NCBI GenBank assembly: GCA_047974625.1
Contig: JBKECK010000054.1
Span: forward strand, 1 to 64,000
Direction of reading: 5' to 3'
DNA: 64,000 bases
Origin: CADEDH01 sp047974625
GTDB taxonomy: Bacteria > Actinomycetota > Acidimicrobiia > Acidimicrobiales > SZUA-35
Shown piece by piece: positions 1-7,491 of the stretch (positions are counted from its first letter, which is position 1; each line of letters begins with the position of its first letter). Made by a program: the position numbers and the translations under genes. The notes under the pieces are model-generated. The model was not told the origin of the DNA. It did no database searches and worked only from the letters and a program-made list of their open reading frames with translations.

Positions 1-1019
1 CGCCGCCCGGCGACCGCCTCGCCGATGACGGTCCCGACCGCGGCCGGGAGCAGGGCCCACAAGGGTGACCAGGTGGCGATCCCGAACGTGCGGTCCACCA
101 GGAGGCCCACGAGGCGCCGCGACCGCCCGACCGGGTCGATCCCGGTGCCGGCCACCGCGAGTTGGCCGGTCTCCACGAAATGATCACCGGTCGCGTACGG
201 GGTGAGGGCGCCGTAGATGGCCAGGTGGCCGGCCGCGAACCCGGCCGCGGCCACCGCCCAGACGGCCAGAACCACCCCGAGGAGCCATCGGCGACGCGGC
301 AGGGCGACCAGGGTGGCCAGGGCGGCGGCCGCAGCCACCGGCGCATACTTGACCGACCACCACGGGAGCGCGGCCACGGCCACGGCGGCGGTGAGGGCGG
401 GCATCACCGGGCCCCGGTCGGTCCGGGTCCGGCCGCCGGCGCCGTTCGCCCTGACCCTGCTGGTGGCGATGACCGCGGCCACCGCCACCAGCAGGTTCAG
501 GGCGGCCGGGAGCTCCGGGTAGACCTGGCTCCCGTAGGGGGCCAGGGGGATCCCCGCGAACGCCCCGGCGGTCACCACCGCCGCCGTCCGGGGGGTGACG
601 CCGAAGCGCCGGACGGCCAGATCGAGGGTCAGGACCGCGGTGGCCGCAGCCACCAGGGCCAGGGTCGCCTTGGCCGCCACCCAGCCGCCGAGCCGCATCG
701 GCCCGGCCAGCAGAACGGGCAGGAGGGGGTCGTGGGGGCTGATCCGCCGCCCCCCGGCCAGGAGCCTGGTCTGCCGGTCGACCGGGATCTCGTGGAAGGG
801 TCGGTACGCGCCCGAGGCCAGCTCGTCGCTGATGTCGAGATCGCCATCGGTGCCGAGGCTGACGGCGCTCAGGAGGTACTGGGGTTCGTCGGCGGTGGTC
901 CGGGCCGGTGTGGTGGCCCGGGCCGGGATCCCGACCGCCGCCGACAGCCCGGCCACCGCCGCCACCAGCATTACCGCCGCCGCCCCGGGGGTGGGGGCGG
1001 CCCGGGCGTGACCAGCCAT
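1..1019 (-). CDS. GT39/ArnT-like membrane glycosyltransferase, C-terminus off the left edge
   Basis: Partial gene: 339 codons are visible from an ATG at 1019, and the frame stays open through position 1. An N-terminal hydrophobic segment is followed by a DEPQY motif. This resembles the acidic Dxx/DE pair in the first periplasmic loop of GT-C glycosyltransferases such as protein mannosyltransferase and ArnT, which use polyprenyl-phosphate sugars. Several Ala/Val/Leu-rich membrane helices follow. The start codon overlaps the stop of the FAD oxidoreductase (TGATG), so the two are probably co-translated. The family call rests on topology and the DE motif only; the sugar and acceptor cannot be inferred. 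The upstream operon carries an iron importer, so functional coupling to iron is doubtful. Confidence 0.6.
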   Translation of the reverse strand, partial: MAGHARAAPTPGAAAVMLVAAVAGLSAAVGIPARATTPARTTADEPQYLLSAVSLGTDGDLDISDELASGAYRPFHEIPVDRQTRLLAGGRRISPHDPLLPVLLAGPMRLGGWVAAKATLALVAAATAVLTLDLAVRRFGVTPRTAAVVTAGAFAGIPLAPYGSQVYPELPAALNLLVAVAAVIATSRVRANGAGGRTRTDRGPVMPALTAAVAVAALPWWSVKYAPVAAAAALATLVALPRRRWLLGVVLAVWAVAAAGFAAGHLAIYGALTPYATGDHFVETGQLAVAGTGIDPVGRSRRLVGLLVDRTFGIATWSPLWALLPAAVGTVIGEAVAGR

Positions 1020-2506
1020 CAGTCGGCCACGACGAACCGGTCGAACCGGCGCCGGTGCCGGGCCCAGCCGGACTCGTCCCAGCCGGCCTCGTCCCAGCCG
1101 GCCTCATCCCGGCGGGCCGGGTCGCCCGCCGTGTGGTCGTTGACGGTGCCGCCGGGGGCGGGCAGGCACGACACCGCGGCCAGGGCCATGTCCATGACAT
1201 GGTGGAGGTTGTCCCCCACCACCAGCCCCTGCCGGCCCAGCACGGTCACCCCCGCAACCCGGTCGGCCTCGGCCAGGAGGGCGCGGCGGGTGTCGGGCCC
1301 GTCGGCCAGCAGCACCGGGTACACCGACCGGACACGGCGGGTCACGGCCCGGCGCACGGCTGGGGGACGGAGACCGCACCGGCCCATACCGTCGCGGACC
1401 AGGTCGGCCAGCTCGTCGTCGCCGGCCGACCACAGGGGGTCACCGACGGTGCACGGCACCTCGGCACACAGCACCGTCACCCCGGCTGGGTCAGGGCCGT
1501 CCCGGTAGTTGGCCGGCTCCGACAGGCGGCTGAACACCACGTCGAGCTGGGGGACGTAGTGGGCGTCGATCGGGCTGAACCGGTCGAGCGGGACGACCAG
1601 GTACACCAGGACCATGGCCCGGGTGTCGGGCGGGGCCACCCGCCGGGACGGATCAACCTCGGCCGCGGCCAGGAGGGCGGCGGGGTTCGCCGTCCACAGC
1701 ACCCGATCGGCGACGACGACACCACCCCCGGGTCCGGTGAGGCGGACGGGGCCCCCGGACCGGGCCGGTTCGAGGCCGGCCACCGGGGACCCGGTGCCGA
1801 GCCGGACCCCGAGGCCGGTGGCCGCCTCGGCCAGGCGCTCCACGATGGTGCCGTAGCCGGTCCGGGGGTAGTAGAAGCCCCGACCGGACCGTCGGGTGGT
1901 CCGGGTCATGGCCCGGAGCAGACCGCCCGGGGTCCGCACCGCCACCCGACGCCGAGCCAGTTCGGCGCTGAGCTCCTCCGGGTCCCGGCCCCAAAGCTTG
2001 GCGGCCATGGGGCCGTGGAACTCGCGCAGGGCGGTGGCGCCCAGGCCGTTGTGGACCAGCTCGGCGTAGTTCCGGGCCGGACCGGGGGTGCGGGGCCGCC
2101 GGGCCAGGTCGACGGCGGCCCGGGCCACCAGCCGGGGAGGGAGACGGCGGACCAGGTCGGGGGCCCGGAACGGAAAGCCGACCCAGCGGTCCCCGAACCG
2201 GAGCCGGCCGTTGCGTTCCCTGAGCTGGAGGTCGTCGCCGAGGAGCTCCCGTAGCAGTTTCGTCACCGGGGCCGGGGCGGACGGGTGGAGGCGGTGACTG
2301 CCGAGGTCCACCCGGACCCCGGCCACGGTGGGGCTGGCCGCCATCCCCCCGAGGGACGGGCCGGCCTCGAGGAGCTCCACGGTGAGGCCGCGCCGGGCCG
2401 CGGCCAGGGCCGCCGTGAGCCCGGTGGGCCCCCCGCCCACGATGGCCACGTCCACCCGCCCCGCTCCACCGCCTGGCCGGCGGCCGGCGGGATCGGTTCC
2501 GGTCAC
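1019..2506 (-). CDS. FAD-dependent amine oxidase / protoporphyrinogen oxidase-like protein
   Basis: A 495-residue flavoprotein. The N-terminus carries the dinucleotide-binding motif VAIVGGGPTGLTAA followed by an acidic residue at the end of the second strand (ELLEAG). The GGMAAS stretch after it is typical of the amine oxidase/phytoene desaturase/UDP-galactopyranose mutase-like superfamily. The GTG start at 2506 overlaps the stop of the ABC ATPase as GTGA, which decides the start. The C-terminus ends in three copies of a five-residue DE(A/S)GW repeat encoded by 15-bp DNA repeats. Downstream it overlaps a membrane glycosyltransferase. The substrate is unknown; such FAD proteins next to glycosyltransferases often act on glycan or lipid-linked substrates, which is inference here. 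Confidence 0.75.
   Translation of the reverse strand: MTGTDPAGRRPGGGAGRVDVAIVGGGPTGLTAALAAARRGLTVELLEAGPSLGGMAASPTVAGVRVDLGSHRLHPSAPAPVTKLLRELLGDDLQLRERNGRLRFGDRWVGFPFRAPDLVRRLPPRLVARAAVDLARRPRTPGPARNYAELVHNGLGATALREFHGPMAAKLWGRDPEELSAELARRRVAVRTPGGLLRAMTRTTRRSGRGFYYPRTGYGTIVERLAEAATGLGVRLGTGSPVAGLEPARSGGPVRLTGPGGGVVVADRVLWTANPAALLAAAEVDPSRRVAPPDTRAMVLVYLVVPLDRFSPIDAHYVPQLDVVFSRLSEPANYRDGPDPAGVTVLCAEVPCTVGDPLWSAGDDELADLVRDGMGRCGLRPPAVRRAVTRRVRSVYPVLLADGPDTRRALLAEADRVAGVTVLGRQGLVVGDNLHHVMDMALAAVSCLPAPGGTVNDHTAGDPARRDEAGWDEAGWDESGWARHRRRFDRFVVAD
1064..1110 (-). repeat. Three tandem 15-bp repeats in the FAD oxidoreductase C-terminus
   Basis: The unit CCAGCCGG(A/C)CTC(G/A)TCC occurs three times in a row. 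On the coding (minus) strand it encodes DEAGW, DEAGW, DESGW close to the protein C-terminus. The period is a multiple of three, so copy number can change without a frameshift. Confidence 0.8.
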
Positions 2507-3582
2507 CCGCTGCGGGGCACTAGGAACTGGCGGTGGCCGGGGGTGAGGGTCACCACCCCGGTGGTGCCGGTGGTGATCGGGCTCAGGTGGGACAGGCTCG
2601 AGGTGACCGTAATGCCGTCGGCCAGTTCGATCGTGTAGCACCAGGTGGCGCCCCGGAACTCCGCCTCGGTGACCCGACCGGGAACCCCGCACCCGTCCCC
2701 GGGGGTGAACACGACATCGTCGGGCCGGACCATGGCCACCCGGTCGGCCACCGGCGGGATCGTTTCGGCCCCGGCGTCCCCCGGCGCCGGCCCGACCGGG
2801 CCGAGCACGGTGGTGGCACCGTCGCCCTGGGTGACGTCGAGGAAGCTGGCCTCGCCCATGAACCCGGCCACGAAGGTGTTCGCCGGGGCGTGGAACACCT
2901 CCTCGGGACGGTCGACCTGCTCGATGCGACCGGCCCGCATCACGGCGATCCGGTCGCCGACGGCCATGGCTTCCATCTGGTCGTGGGTGACGAACACCGC
3001 CGGCGTGGCCGTGGTCCGCAACGCCCCGGTCACCTCGGCGCGGAGCTGGACCCTCAGGTTGGGGTCGAGGCTGGCGAACGGCTCGTCCAACAGCACCAGG
3101 GCCGGCCGGGGGGCCAGGGCCCGGGCCAGGGCCACCCGCTGTCGTTCGCCCCCCGACAGCTCGTGGGGGAAGCGGCCTCCGTGGCCGCCCAGCGCCACCA
3201 GGTCCAGCATCTCCCCGACCCGGGCCCGGCGGTCCCGGTGCCCCAGGGCGGAGAGGCCGAAGCCCACATTGTCGGCCACGTCGAGGTGGGGGAAGAGGCT
3301 GTGCTCCTGGAACACGAGGCCGATCGAACGGCGTTCGGGAGGTACCCGGTGGCGGCCGTCGTCGACGGTGGCGCCGGCCAGCACGATACGACCCCCGTCC
3401 AGGGGGGTCAGGCCGGCGATGGCCCGCAGCAGGGTCGACTTGCCGCACCCGCTCGGTCCCACCAGGGCGATCAGCTCGTCGGCCCCGAGGGTGAGGTCGA
3501 TCCCGTCGACGGCGACCACCGACCCGAACCGGCGGCTGGCGCCGCTCACGGTGAGGGCCGCGGTCGTCGTCTGGCTCGTCAT
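2503..3582 (-). CDS. fbpC: Ferric iron ABC transporter ATP-binding protein (FbpC-like)
   Basis: A 359-residue ATPase that powers import through the adjacent permease. Walker A is GPSGCGKST near residue 43, the signature is LSGGERQRVALARAL and Walker B is LVLLDEPFASLD, with the switch histidine in FVTHDQ. The roughly 120 residues after the nucleotide-binding domain look like the TOBE-type regulatory domain of the Fbp/Pot/CysA group. The ATG at 3582 overlaps the permease stop (ATGA). Together with the downstream-encoded solute binding protein this is a complete Fbp-type system. Thiamine or phosphonate importers share the architecture; the iron assignment comes from the binding protein and the IdeR-like box. 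Confidence 0.9.
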   Translation of the reverse strand: MTSQTTTAALTVSGASRRFGSVVAVDGIDLTLGADELIALVGPSGCGKSTLLRAIAGLTPLDGGRIVLAGATVDDGRHRVPPERRSIGLVFQEHSLFPHLDVADNVGFGLSALGHRDRRARVGEMLDLVALGGHGGRFPHELSGGERQRVALARALAPRPALVLLDEPFASLDPNLRVQLRAEVTGALRTTATPAVFVTHDQMEAMAVGDRIAVMRAGRIEQVDRPEEVFHAPANTFVAGFMGEASFLDVTQGDGATTVLGPVGPAPGDAGAETIPPVADRVAMVRPDDVVFTPGDGCGVPGRVTEAEFRGATWCYTIELADGITVTSSLSHLSPITTGTTGVVTLTPGHRQFLVPRSG

Positions 3583-5345
3583 CGAACTGGCTCCGGGTCG
3601 GTGATGGGGGTCAGGGTCGGTTCGGGTGGGGCCGCCGACCCCAACTGGCGGGCCAGGAGGCCGATCGGGATCAGGGCCACCGTGATGATGGCCAGGGCCG
3701 GCAGGGCCGCCTGCTGGTAGCGGGACTCCGACGCGAGGTTATAGGTCCACACCGAGAGGGTGTCGAAGTCGAAGGGCCGCAGCAGCAGCACGATGGGGAG
3801 TTCCTTGAGGGCGTCCACGACCACCAGGACGGTGGCGGTCACCACACTGGTTCGGAGCAGGGGCAGGTGGACGCGCCGGAGTACGGCCACCGGGCGGTGA
3901 CCGAGGCTGCGGGCCGTCGCCGTCATGGTCTCGGGGACCTGGGTGAGCCCGGCCTCCACCGCGTTGAGGCCCGGGGCCAGGAACCGGACCGACAGGGCGT
4001 AGACCAGGGTGAGGAGGGACCCGGTGGCCACCACCCCGGGGAGGTTTCCCCCAAGTCGTTCCAGGAGGTCGTCGACGGCCACCACGGCCAGGAGGACCCC
4101 GATGGCCACCACCGGCCCAGGCACCGCGTAGCCCACCGTGGCCAGCCGGATGGCGGGATCGGTCAGGCGGTGGCGCCCGAATCGGGTGGCGCTGGTCACC
4201 AGGACCGCCACCAGGACGCACACCACTGCGGTGGCCCCGGCCAGGATGAGCGAGTGCTCGAGGTAGCCGAGGAACCGGTCGGCCAGGGGGGTGCCCCGGG
4301 ACCCGGTGGCCTCCCGGACCGCCCAGACGACGAGCTGGAGGGTGGGGGCCGCGAAGGCGACGGCCAGGACCAGACCGCACACACCGGTGGCCGCGGCGGC
4401 GCGGAACCCAGTGAGCCGGACCGGTTCCAGGCGGCTCCCCTCACCGGCCGTCTGCCCGTACCGGGCCCGGCCCCGCAGGAGCCGTTCGATCCCGATCACG
4501 GCCAGGGCGAACAGCAGGACCATGGTGGCCAGCTCACTGGCCGCGTCCCGGTTGAACGTGCCCCGCCAGATGCGGAACACCCCGACCGACACGGTCTCCA
4601 CCCCGAAGTAGTTGACGGTGGCGAAATCGGTGAGCGTCTCCATCATCACCACCGCCACCCCGGCGGCTAGGGCCGGACGCAGCAGGGGCAGGACCACCCT
4701 CCGGGCCGCCACCGAAGGGGCGGCCCCCAGGGTCCGGGCCGCCTCGTAGGCCCCGCTGGCCTGGTCCCGCAGGGCGGCCCGGGTGAACAGGTAGACGTAG
4801 GGGTAGAAGACGAGGGTGAAGGCGACGATGGCACCGCCCATGGACCGGATGTCCGGGAACCAGGCGTCGTCACCCAGAGCGCCCCGCCAGGCCGTCTGGA
4901 CGGGTCCGCCGTAGCCCATCACCGACAGGAGCACGAAGCCCAGCACATAGCTGGGCATGGCCAGCGGGCCGACCAGGGCCCAGTCGAACCAGCGGGTGCC
5001 GGGGAACCGGTAGGCGGTGGTCAGCCAGGCCAGGCCGGCGCCCAGCACCAGGGTGCCCAGGCTGACCCCTAGGAGGAGGACGGCGGTGGACACCAGCTGG
5101 CCGGGAAGCCGGGTGTCCCACTGCTGACGCCACACCTCCACCTGCGGGTTCACCACACTGACGGCCACGAAGGCCACCGGGGCCACCACCAGCACGGCGG
5201 TGACCCAGGCCAGGGCCGGCCACCCGGCCGCGCTCAGCCGGTCGCCGGCGTCCAGCGACACGGGGCCGGCCGGGACCGGGTCCGGGACGAGCCGTGGTGG
5301 TTCCGCCCCGGCGGGTGGAGCGGCGGGCGCGGGGCCGGCCGCCAC
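3579..5345 (-). CDS. fbpB: Ferric iron ABC transporter permease (FbpB-like, fused two-domain)
   Basis: A 588-residue integral membrane protein with two homologous permease halves, each with about six helices. This is the usual FbpB/ThiP layout in which one gene supplies both transmembrane domains. EAARTLGAAP in the first half and ETMTATARSLG in the second are the EAA-type coupling loops that contact the ATPase. The GTG start at 5345 lies one base after the stop of the binding-protein gene, and the end overlaps fbpC by four bases, so the three genes form one translationally coupled operon. The Pro/Ala-rich first 30 residues are probably cytoplasmic and non-conserved. Confidence 0.88.
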   Translation of the reverse strand: MAAGPAPAAPPAGAEPPRLVPDPVPAGPVSLDAGDRLSAAGWPALAWVTAVLVVAPVAFVAVSVVNPQVEVWRQQWDTRLPGQLVSTAVLLLGVSLGTLVLGAGLAWLTTAYRFPGTRWFDWALVGPLAMPSYVLGFVLLSVMGYGGPVQTAWRGALGDDAWFPDIRSMGGAIVAFTLVFYPYVYLFTRAALRDQASGAYEAARTLGAAPSVAARRVVLPLLRPALAAGVAVVMMETLTDFATVNYFGVETVSVGVFRIWRGTFNRDAASELATMVLLFALAVIGIERLLRGRARYGQTAGEGSRLEPVRLTGFRAAAATGVCGLVLAVAFAAPTLQLVVWAVREATGSRGTPLADRFLGYLEHSLILAGATAVVCVLVAVLVTSATRFGRHRLTDPAIRLATVGYAVPGPVVAIGVLLAVVAVDDLLERLGGNLPGVVATGSLLTLVYALSVRFLAPGLNAVEAGLTQVPETMTATARSLGHRPVAVLRRVHLPLLRTSVVTATVLVVVDALKELPIVLLLRPFDFDTLSVWTYNLASESRYQQAALPALAIITVALIPIGLLARQLGSAAPPEPTLTPITDPEPVR

Positions 5346-5346
5346 C

Positions 5347-6384
5347 TCAGCCGTACCCGGCCTCGTCCATCAGGAGAACGGCCTCGGGATTCAGCGAACC
5401 GAACTCGGCCGCGTTGAGCGAGTCCCGCACGAAGTCGGTGCCGAATCGTTCGGCGATGAGCGGCTCGGGCGGGACGGTCGGGTTGACCGGGTATTCGTGG
5501 TTGCCGTCCACGAAGGTGCCCTGGCCGTCGGTGGCCAGCCACTCCAGGAGCTGGCGGGCCAGATCGGGGTCGTCGGCGTGGGCGGTGACCCCGCCTCCGG
5601 AGATGTTGACGTGGACACCCCGGCCCGTCTGTTCGGCCCACACCAGACCGACCGGGAACGCCGGGTCCTCCTCGTACTTGCGGGCCAGGTAGTAGTGGTT
5701 GGTGATCCCCACCTCGCACTCACCGGCGGCGAGGGAGTCGAGGATCAGGGTGTCGTTGGCCATGATCTCGGCGTTGTCCGCCCAGCCGGTGACCACCCGC
5801 AACGCCTCGTCCTCACCGTCGTTGGCGATCAGGCTGGCCACCAGGGACTGGGTGTACACGTTGGTGGAGTCCCGCAGGCAGACCCGGCCCGCCCACTCCG
5901 GCCCGGCCAGCTCCTCGTAGGTGGTGGGCACCTGGTTCTCGGTCAGGGCCTCGGTGTTGTACACGATGGTGCGGGCCCGCAGGGCCAGGCCGTACCACTG
6001 GCCGTCGGGGTCGCGGTACTCGGCCGGCACCGCCTCGTCCAGAACGTCGGACTGGAGGGGCGCGAACAGGCCCTGTTCGGCGGCCATGGCCAGGTTCCCG
6101 GCGTCGACGGTGATGTAGACGTCGGCCTCGGTCTCCTCGCCCTCGGCGGCGATCCGCTCCCGGAGTTCGGCGTCGCTGCCGGTCAGGAACTCCACCGAGA
6201 TGCCCGTCTCCTCCGAGAAGTCGAGGAAGGCCTGTTCCACGTCGTAGTGGCGCCCGGAGTAGACCCGGATGGTCTGGCCGTCGTCGCCCCCGGAGCAACC
6301 GGCCATCACGGCCAGGGTGGACCCCACGGCCAGGAGCCGGGCCAGGCGCCGGCCCCGTCCCCGGCGGCCCGACCGAAGCGACAT
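5347..6384 (-). CDS. fbpA: Ferric iron ABC transporter substrate-binding lipoprotein (FbpA-like)
   Basis: A 345-residue extracytoplasmic solute binding protein. An Arg-rich n-region and hydrophobic core end in the lipobox VMAGC, so it is a lipoprotein anchored outside the membrane. The mature start TIRVYSGRHYD matches the first strand of ferric-binding proteins, and the NHYYLARKY stretch holds the paired tyrosines that ligand Fe3+ in this class. The start is placed at the ATG at 6384 because a promoter-like -10 lies at 6409-6414. In-frame upstream starts are GTG at 6402 and TTG at 6408. It heads the operon with fbpB and fbpC, preceded by an IdeR/DtxR-like box. Confidence 0.88.
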   Translation of the reverse strand: MSLRSGRRGRGRRLARLLAVGSTLAVMAGCSGGDDGQTIRVYSGRHYDVEQAFLDFSEETGISVEFLTGSDAELRERIAAEGEETEADVYITVDAGNLAMAAEQGLFAPLQSDVLDEAVPAEYRDPDGQWYGLALRARTIVYNTEALTENQVPTTYEELAGPEWAGRVCLRDSTNVYTQSLVASLIANDGEDEALRVVTGWADNAEIMANDTLILDSLAAGECEVGITNHYYLARKYEEDPAFPVGLVWAEQTGRGVHVNISGGGVTAHADDPDLARQLLEWLATDGQGTFVDGNHEYPVNPTVPPEPLIAERFGTDFVRDSLNAAEFGSLNPEAVLLMDEAGYG

Positions 6385-6408
6385 GGATGGGGGTGAGATC
6401 ACGGCCAA

Positions 6409-6437
6409 AATCTACCGATGCCGTGATCCCTTGCCAA
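6409..6437 (-). promoter_or_regulatory. Candidate promoter of the iron ABC operon
   Basis: Reading the minus strand, TTGGCA (6437-6432) is separated by 17 bases from TAGATT (6414-6409). These match 5 of 6 bases of the -35 and 4 of 6 of the -10 consensus. Transcription would start near 6402, giving a leader of roughly 18 bases to the ATG at 6384. Confidence 0.5.
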
Positions 6438-6438
6438 C

Positions 6439-6457
6439 TTATGTTCGCTGTACCTAA
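6439..6457. promoter_or_regulatory. IdeR/DtxR-like iron box
   Basis: On the minus strand the site reads TTAGGTACAGCGAACATAA, matching 13 of 19 positions of the DtxR/IdeR consensus TTAGGTTAGCCTAACCTAA. All six bases of the first half-site and five of six of the outer palindromic positions fit. It is one of few AT-rich patches in the region and lies between the divergent iron importer and epimerase genes. It predicts iron-dependent repression of the importer. Its position just upstream of the -35 is slightly unusual for a repressor site. Confidence 0.6.
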
Positions 6458-6468
6458 CCTCAGGCCCG

Positions 6469-7491
6469 ATGGTCTTCGGCTCCCAGCTCCCCCATACGCC
6501 GCTCACCGTCCTGGTGACCGGCGGTGCCGGTTTCATCGGTGCGGTGGTGTGCGAACACCTGATGGCGGCCGGCCACCGGGTGATCACCGCCGACCGGGGT
6601 ACCGAACCCCGGCACGAGCGGGCCCGGAGCCGGCTGGCCGGGGCCCACCACCTCGTGGGCGATCTCGGGGTGGCCTCGGGCGGGATGGGCGGTGGACGCC
6701 CAGGCGTCGACCTGCCCGGTCTGCTCGGCTCAGTCGACCGGGTGGTCCACCTGGCCGGCCGGCCCGGGGTCCAGACCAGTTGGGGGACCGGGTTCCGGGG
6801 TCATGTGGACGACAACCTGGTTGTGACCCAGGGTTTGCTGGAGGCCGCCTCCGAGGCGGGGGTGGATCGGGTGGTGGTGGCCTCGTCCAGCTCGGTCTAC
6901 GGCCAGATCGCCACCGGCCGGGCCTCCGAGGACGTCCCCCTGCGGCCGCGCAGCCCCTACGGGGTGGCCAAGGCCGGGGTCGAGCAGCTGGTGGGGGTGT
7001 ACGCCGGGCTTGGGTTGTCGGCGGTGGCCCTGCGGTACTTCACCGCCTACGGGCGGGGTCAGCGGCCAGACATGGCGGTGGCCCGGATGATCGCCGCCAC
7101 CCGGGGCGGACCCCCGTTCCCGGTGCGGGCGCCCGGCCGCCAGCAGCGCGACCTGACCCATGTCGACGATGTGGCCGCGGCCACCGTGGCCGCCCTGTTC
7201 GCCGACCTGCCCCCGGGGTGGGTAGCCAACGTCGGCTCGGGCCGGTCGGTCGCGTTGGGCGAGATCCTGCGGCGGGTGGCCGTGGCCACGGGTCGACGGG
7301 TGCCTACCGTGGCCGTCCCGGCGGCCCCGGGCGATCCGGACCGCACCGCGGCCGACATCTCGCGGGCGGGGAGGGATCTCGGATGGCGGCCCCGGGTGGA
7401 CCTGGCGGCAGGCCTGGACGACCAGGTGGCAGCGGCAGGCCGGGACGACCAGGTGCCGGCGACGGCGCCCCGCCTCGGTCGGACGGCGTGA
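6469..7491 (+). CDS. NAD-dependent epimerase/dehydratase (NDP-sugar epimerase family)
   Basis: A 340-residue extended short-chain dehydrogenase. VTGGAGFIG at residues 17-25 is the NAD-binding glycine motif. SSSSVYG and SPYGVAK supply the Ser and the Tyr-x-x-x-Lys catalytic residues, and RYFTAYG and RDLTHVDD are the usual UDP-glucose 4-epimerase/GDP-mannose dehydratase family blocks. The product is probably a nucleotide sugar. It is followed by a four-base GTGA overlap with a flippase-like/GT2 fusion, so the pair may make and transfer one sugar onto a lipid carrier. Exact chemistry (epimerase versus dehydratase) is not decided by the sequence. Confidence 0.85.
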   Translation: MVFGSQLPHTPLTVLVTGGAGFIGAVVCEHLMAAGHRVITADRGTEPRHERARSRLAGAHHLVGDLGVASGGMGGGRPGVDLPGLLGSVDRVVHLAGRPGVQTSWGTGFRGHVDDNLVVTQGLLEAASEAGVDRVVVASSSSVYGQIATGRASEDVPLRPRSPYGVAKAGVEQLVGVYAGLGLSAVALRYFTAYGRGQRPDMAVARMIAATRGGPPFPVRAPGRQQRDLTHVDDVAAATVAALFADLPPGWVANVGSGRSVALGEILRRVAVATGRRVPTVAVPAAPGDPDRTAADISRAGRDLGWRPRVDLAAGLDDQVAAAGRDDQVPATAPRLGRTA

